Shown here one piece after another: positions 62,305 through 64,000 of a stretch of DNA of 64,000 nucleotides (within the stretch, counting starts at the first letter, position 1; each line of letters starts with the position of its first letter). The notes under the pieces were generated by a model. That model did no database searches, was not told the origin of the DNA, and worked only from the letters and a program-made list of their open reading frames with translations. Both the position numbers and the translations under genes were made by a program. The DNA lies in NCBI GenBank assembly GCA_036971475.1, contig JBAIZL010000001.1:148402044-148466043 (forward strand). Reading direction: 5' to 3'. This DNA comes from Prosapia bicincta (Eukaryota; Arthropoda; Insecta; Hemiptera; Cercopidae).

Positions 62305-64000
62305 TATATATATAGTCTTAGCATTTACGACTATACACATCAAGCATATACTAGGTCACTGGCAAAACAATGCGCATAATATTATCACTATACTGTACTT
62401 AAACCAAAATTAGGATCACTGGTAGCAATTAAATAGTAAGGAACACCTCGCTATTAAATATTTGTTACATACTTGTTTCAGCATTGATACTTGAATCATC
62501 ATCATAAGTGGGAACAGATACAAAATGTATAAACTACAATTTATATTGATGATGATTCACGAGTCTTTAATTTCGAATAAATCTCTTAAGCCTGTTTCTA
62601 GTTAATGTCAGTTAGGCCTAAGTGTTACGACGATTTTAAAAATCTGTTTGGTGTTATATTTGAAATAACGTAAAGTCTATCTACCAATTAAAATTATTTT
62701 AGTAAATTCCATCCTTGGTAAAAACATTTTGAAGCGATAGGGGGTTCGCTCATTTCAATCATTTAGGAATATGAAAATACATAGAATGCGTTTTTATTTC
62801 GACAGTAATATTTTAACAAGAAGAAATATATTCCTCTATTCATTATTGATTATATATTACATTTACACATATTAAGCAATAAAAATGAATGTCTGTTCAA
62901 GTTGTACTTGTACAATTAAGATTTTGAGTTATTTAAGAAAATACGTAAAAAGATTAAAAAACTTTCAATACTGCTAGCTAAATTGGGCATCTCTTTATCA
63001 CTATTAATTGTCCATAAGTACAAATTTTGATGACAATTTAAAATATTTCTGCAAAAAAAAATGGGTTAAATATCAATCCAGTTAAAATTGAAGAATAATA
63101 AATAGCAAAAAAGTGGAGAGACGATAGACACGCAGAAGAATCTAAAATAAGTCGAAATTTTAGACATAACGAAAATATGGGGTAAATTAAAATAAAACTT
63201 GTAAATCGTCTGCTATCAATATTTCGTCATGAAACCAAGGTTTTCAAATTCTAGTGACGTTCCAGCCTTGATTATGTTACTTGCTTTCACTATCAAAATG
63301 TAGGCGTACTTGTAAATACAATATTATCATAAGGACTAAACTGGACACTGGTCACCAACTGATACGACACGGGGGCTCCACTCAGAGTCTGTGATATCAG
63401 AACTACTTGCTAATAGTAGTTAAGGGGCTGGTTTTTCAAAACCACTGAGTTACCTGTTTAGTTTAATTCGATCCATTATCGCTCGAATTCATTACGTTTT
63501 TCGTCAAGGTAATGTAAGGGTCTTGACAGTAGGCTTGTGAAATAGTTTAAAACAGATATAGAATGGAACATTAAACACAGCGGAAGTAGGCTCCTAAGTA
63601 CCATTCCAGTCAGAGGAGAAAACAAATTAGTAAAATAACCAAAATTTCGATAATCTGATGATATTCAGCATGTGAATCGGTGAAAGAAAAAAATAACAGC
63701 ACGTGAAAAATAGCATACATTTTTCAAAAAGGAATAAACGTTTACTAGTCATAAACTGTGACAGTTTATCAATGATAACATAGTTACCATAGGGAGCAAA
63801 TAATATAATCTTTGAAAAATATTCAAACAGGAAACCCAATTTCTTAATTTCTAACTATACATGCCTGTCATGTTTATTCAGTTTCTTGAATTATTCTTTT
63901 AATATTTTTACTATCATTTATTTTGCCAAGGGACTCTTTAAGAGATTTGTTTAGGTCTACTCTCCTTCAAAAAGTCCACTCTTTTAAAAATATAATATGC
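62305..64000. other. Intergenic, one short foldback
   Basis: tgaatcatcatcat at 62492-62505 pairs with ttgatgatgattca at 62546-62559 (13 of 14 bases). Otherwise AT-rich without a supported gene to the window end. Confidence 0.55.

Overview
This window is AT-rich eukaryotic DNA of arthropod, most probably insect, type. The evidence is GT-AG introns, long (TA)n, (GT)n, (CA)n and (TC)n microsatellites, and an insect-style repeat set: BEL/Pao, Penelope-like, RNase H-bearing non-LTR, hAT and pogo/Tigger elements. A sap-feeding or other hemipteran-like genome is a guess, because no marker gene fixes the order. No tRNA, rRNA, CRISPR array or bacterial operon is visible.

Host-type genes are sparse. 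The clearest are two paralogues of the AAA-ATPase-like family (the bacterial family Pfam calls AAA-ATPase_like, PF09820). Copy 1 (5343-7921, +) can be completed by eye. A 63-nt first exon encodes a signal peptide, followed by a 1,100-nt phase-0 GT-AG intron and one large exon. Copy 2 (22556-24007, +) has the same large exon with the same acceptor position, but I could not find its first exon. A third copy (17317 to about 18470, +) is a decayed DNA-level duplicate that keeps the intron flank. In both intact copies the P-loop glycine and the Walker B glutamate are replaced, and two cysteines are conserved. They look like secreted pseudo-ATPases, the most interesting system here. Several short coding-like stretches (4445-4795 -, 13405-13492 +, 39116-39299 -, 51277-51501 -, 53543-53995 +) may be orphan exons or relics.

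Layout: 1-2.9 kb holds microsatellite, a foldback element and an 80-bp minisatellite. 5.3-7.9 kb is AAA-like gene 1. 15.4-18.5 kb has duplicated intronic sequence and the AAA-like pseudogene. 18.7 kb has a hammerhead-like motif. 22.5-24 kb is AAA-like gene 2. 24.5-28.3 kb is a 23-copy satellite with higher-order structure. 29.5-32.1 kb has a foldback element with a hammerhead-like motif and a degenerate Penelope-like element. 32.9-38.9 kb is a complete, very young BEL/Pao retrotransposon with 5-bp target duplication and near-identical LTRs. 41.9 kb is a second foldback copy. 43.5-46.8 kb is a 5'-truncated non-LTR element flanked by an 0.8-kb direct duplication. 48.9-49.9 kb is an 11-copy, 95-bp array. 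54-58.2 kb holds LINE fragments, a hAT-type non-autonomous element and a 60-bp LINE insertion. 61.1-62.3 kb is a degenerate pogo/Tigger element. The rest is AT-rich intergenic sequence without recognisable content.

The genes do not form a pathway. The picture is a small, locally expanding and decaying gene family embedded in transposon- and satellite-rich DNA. Residue and motif claims were read directly from the sequence; family names rest on known motif patterns; secretion, loss of catalysis and ribozyme activity are inferences.
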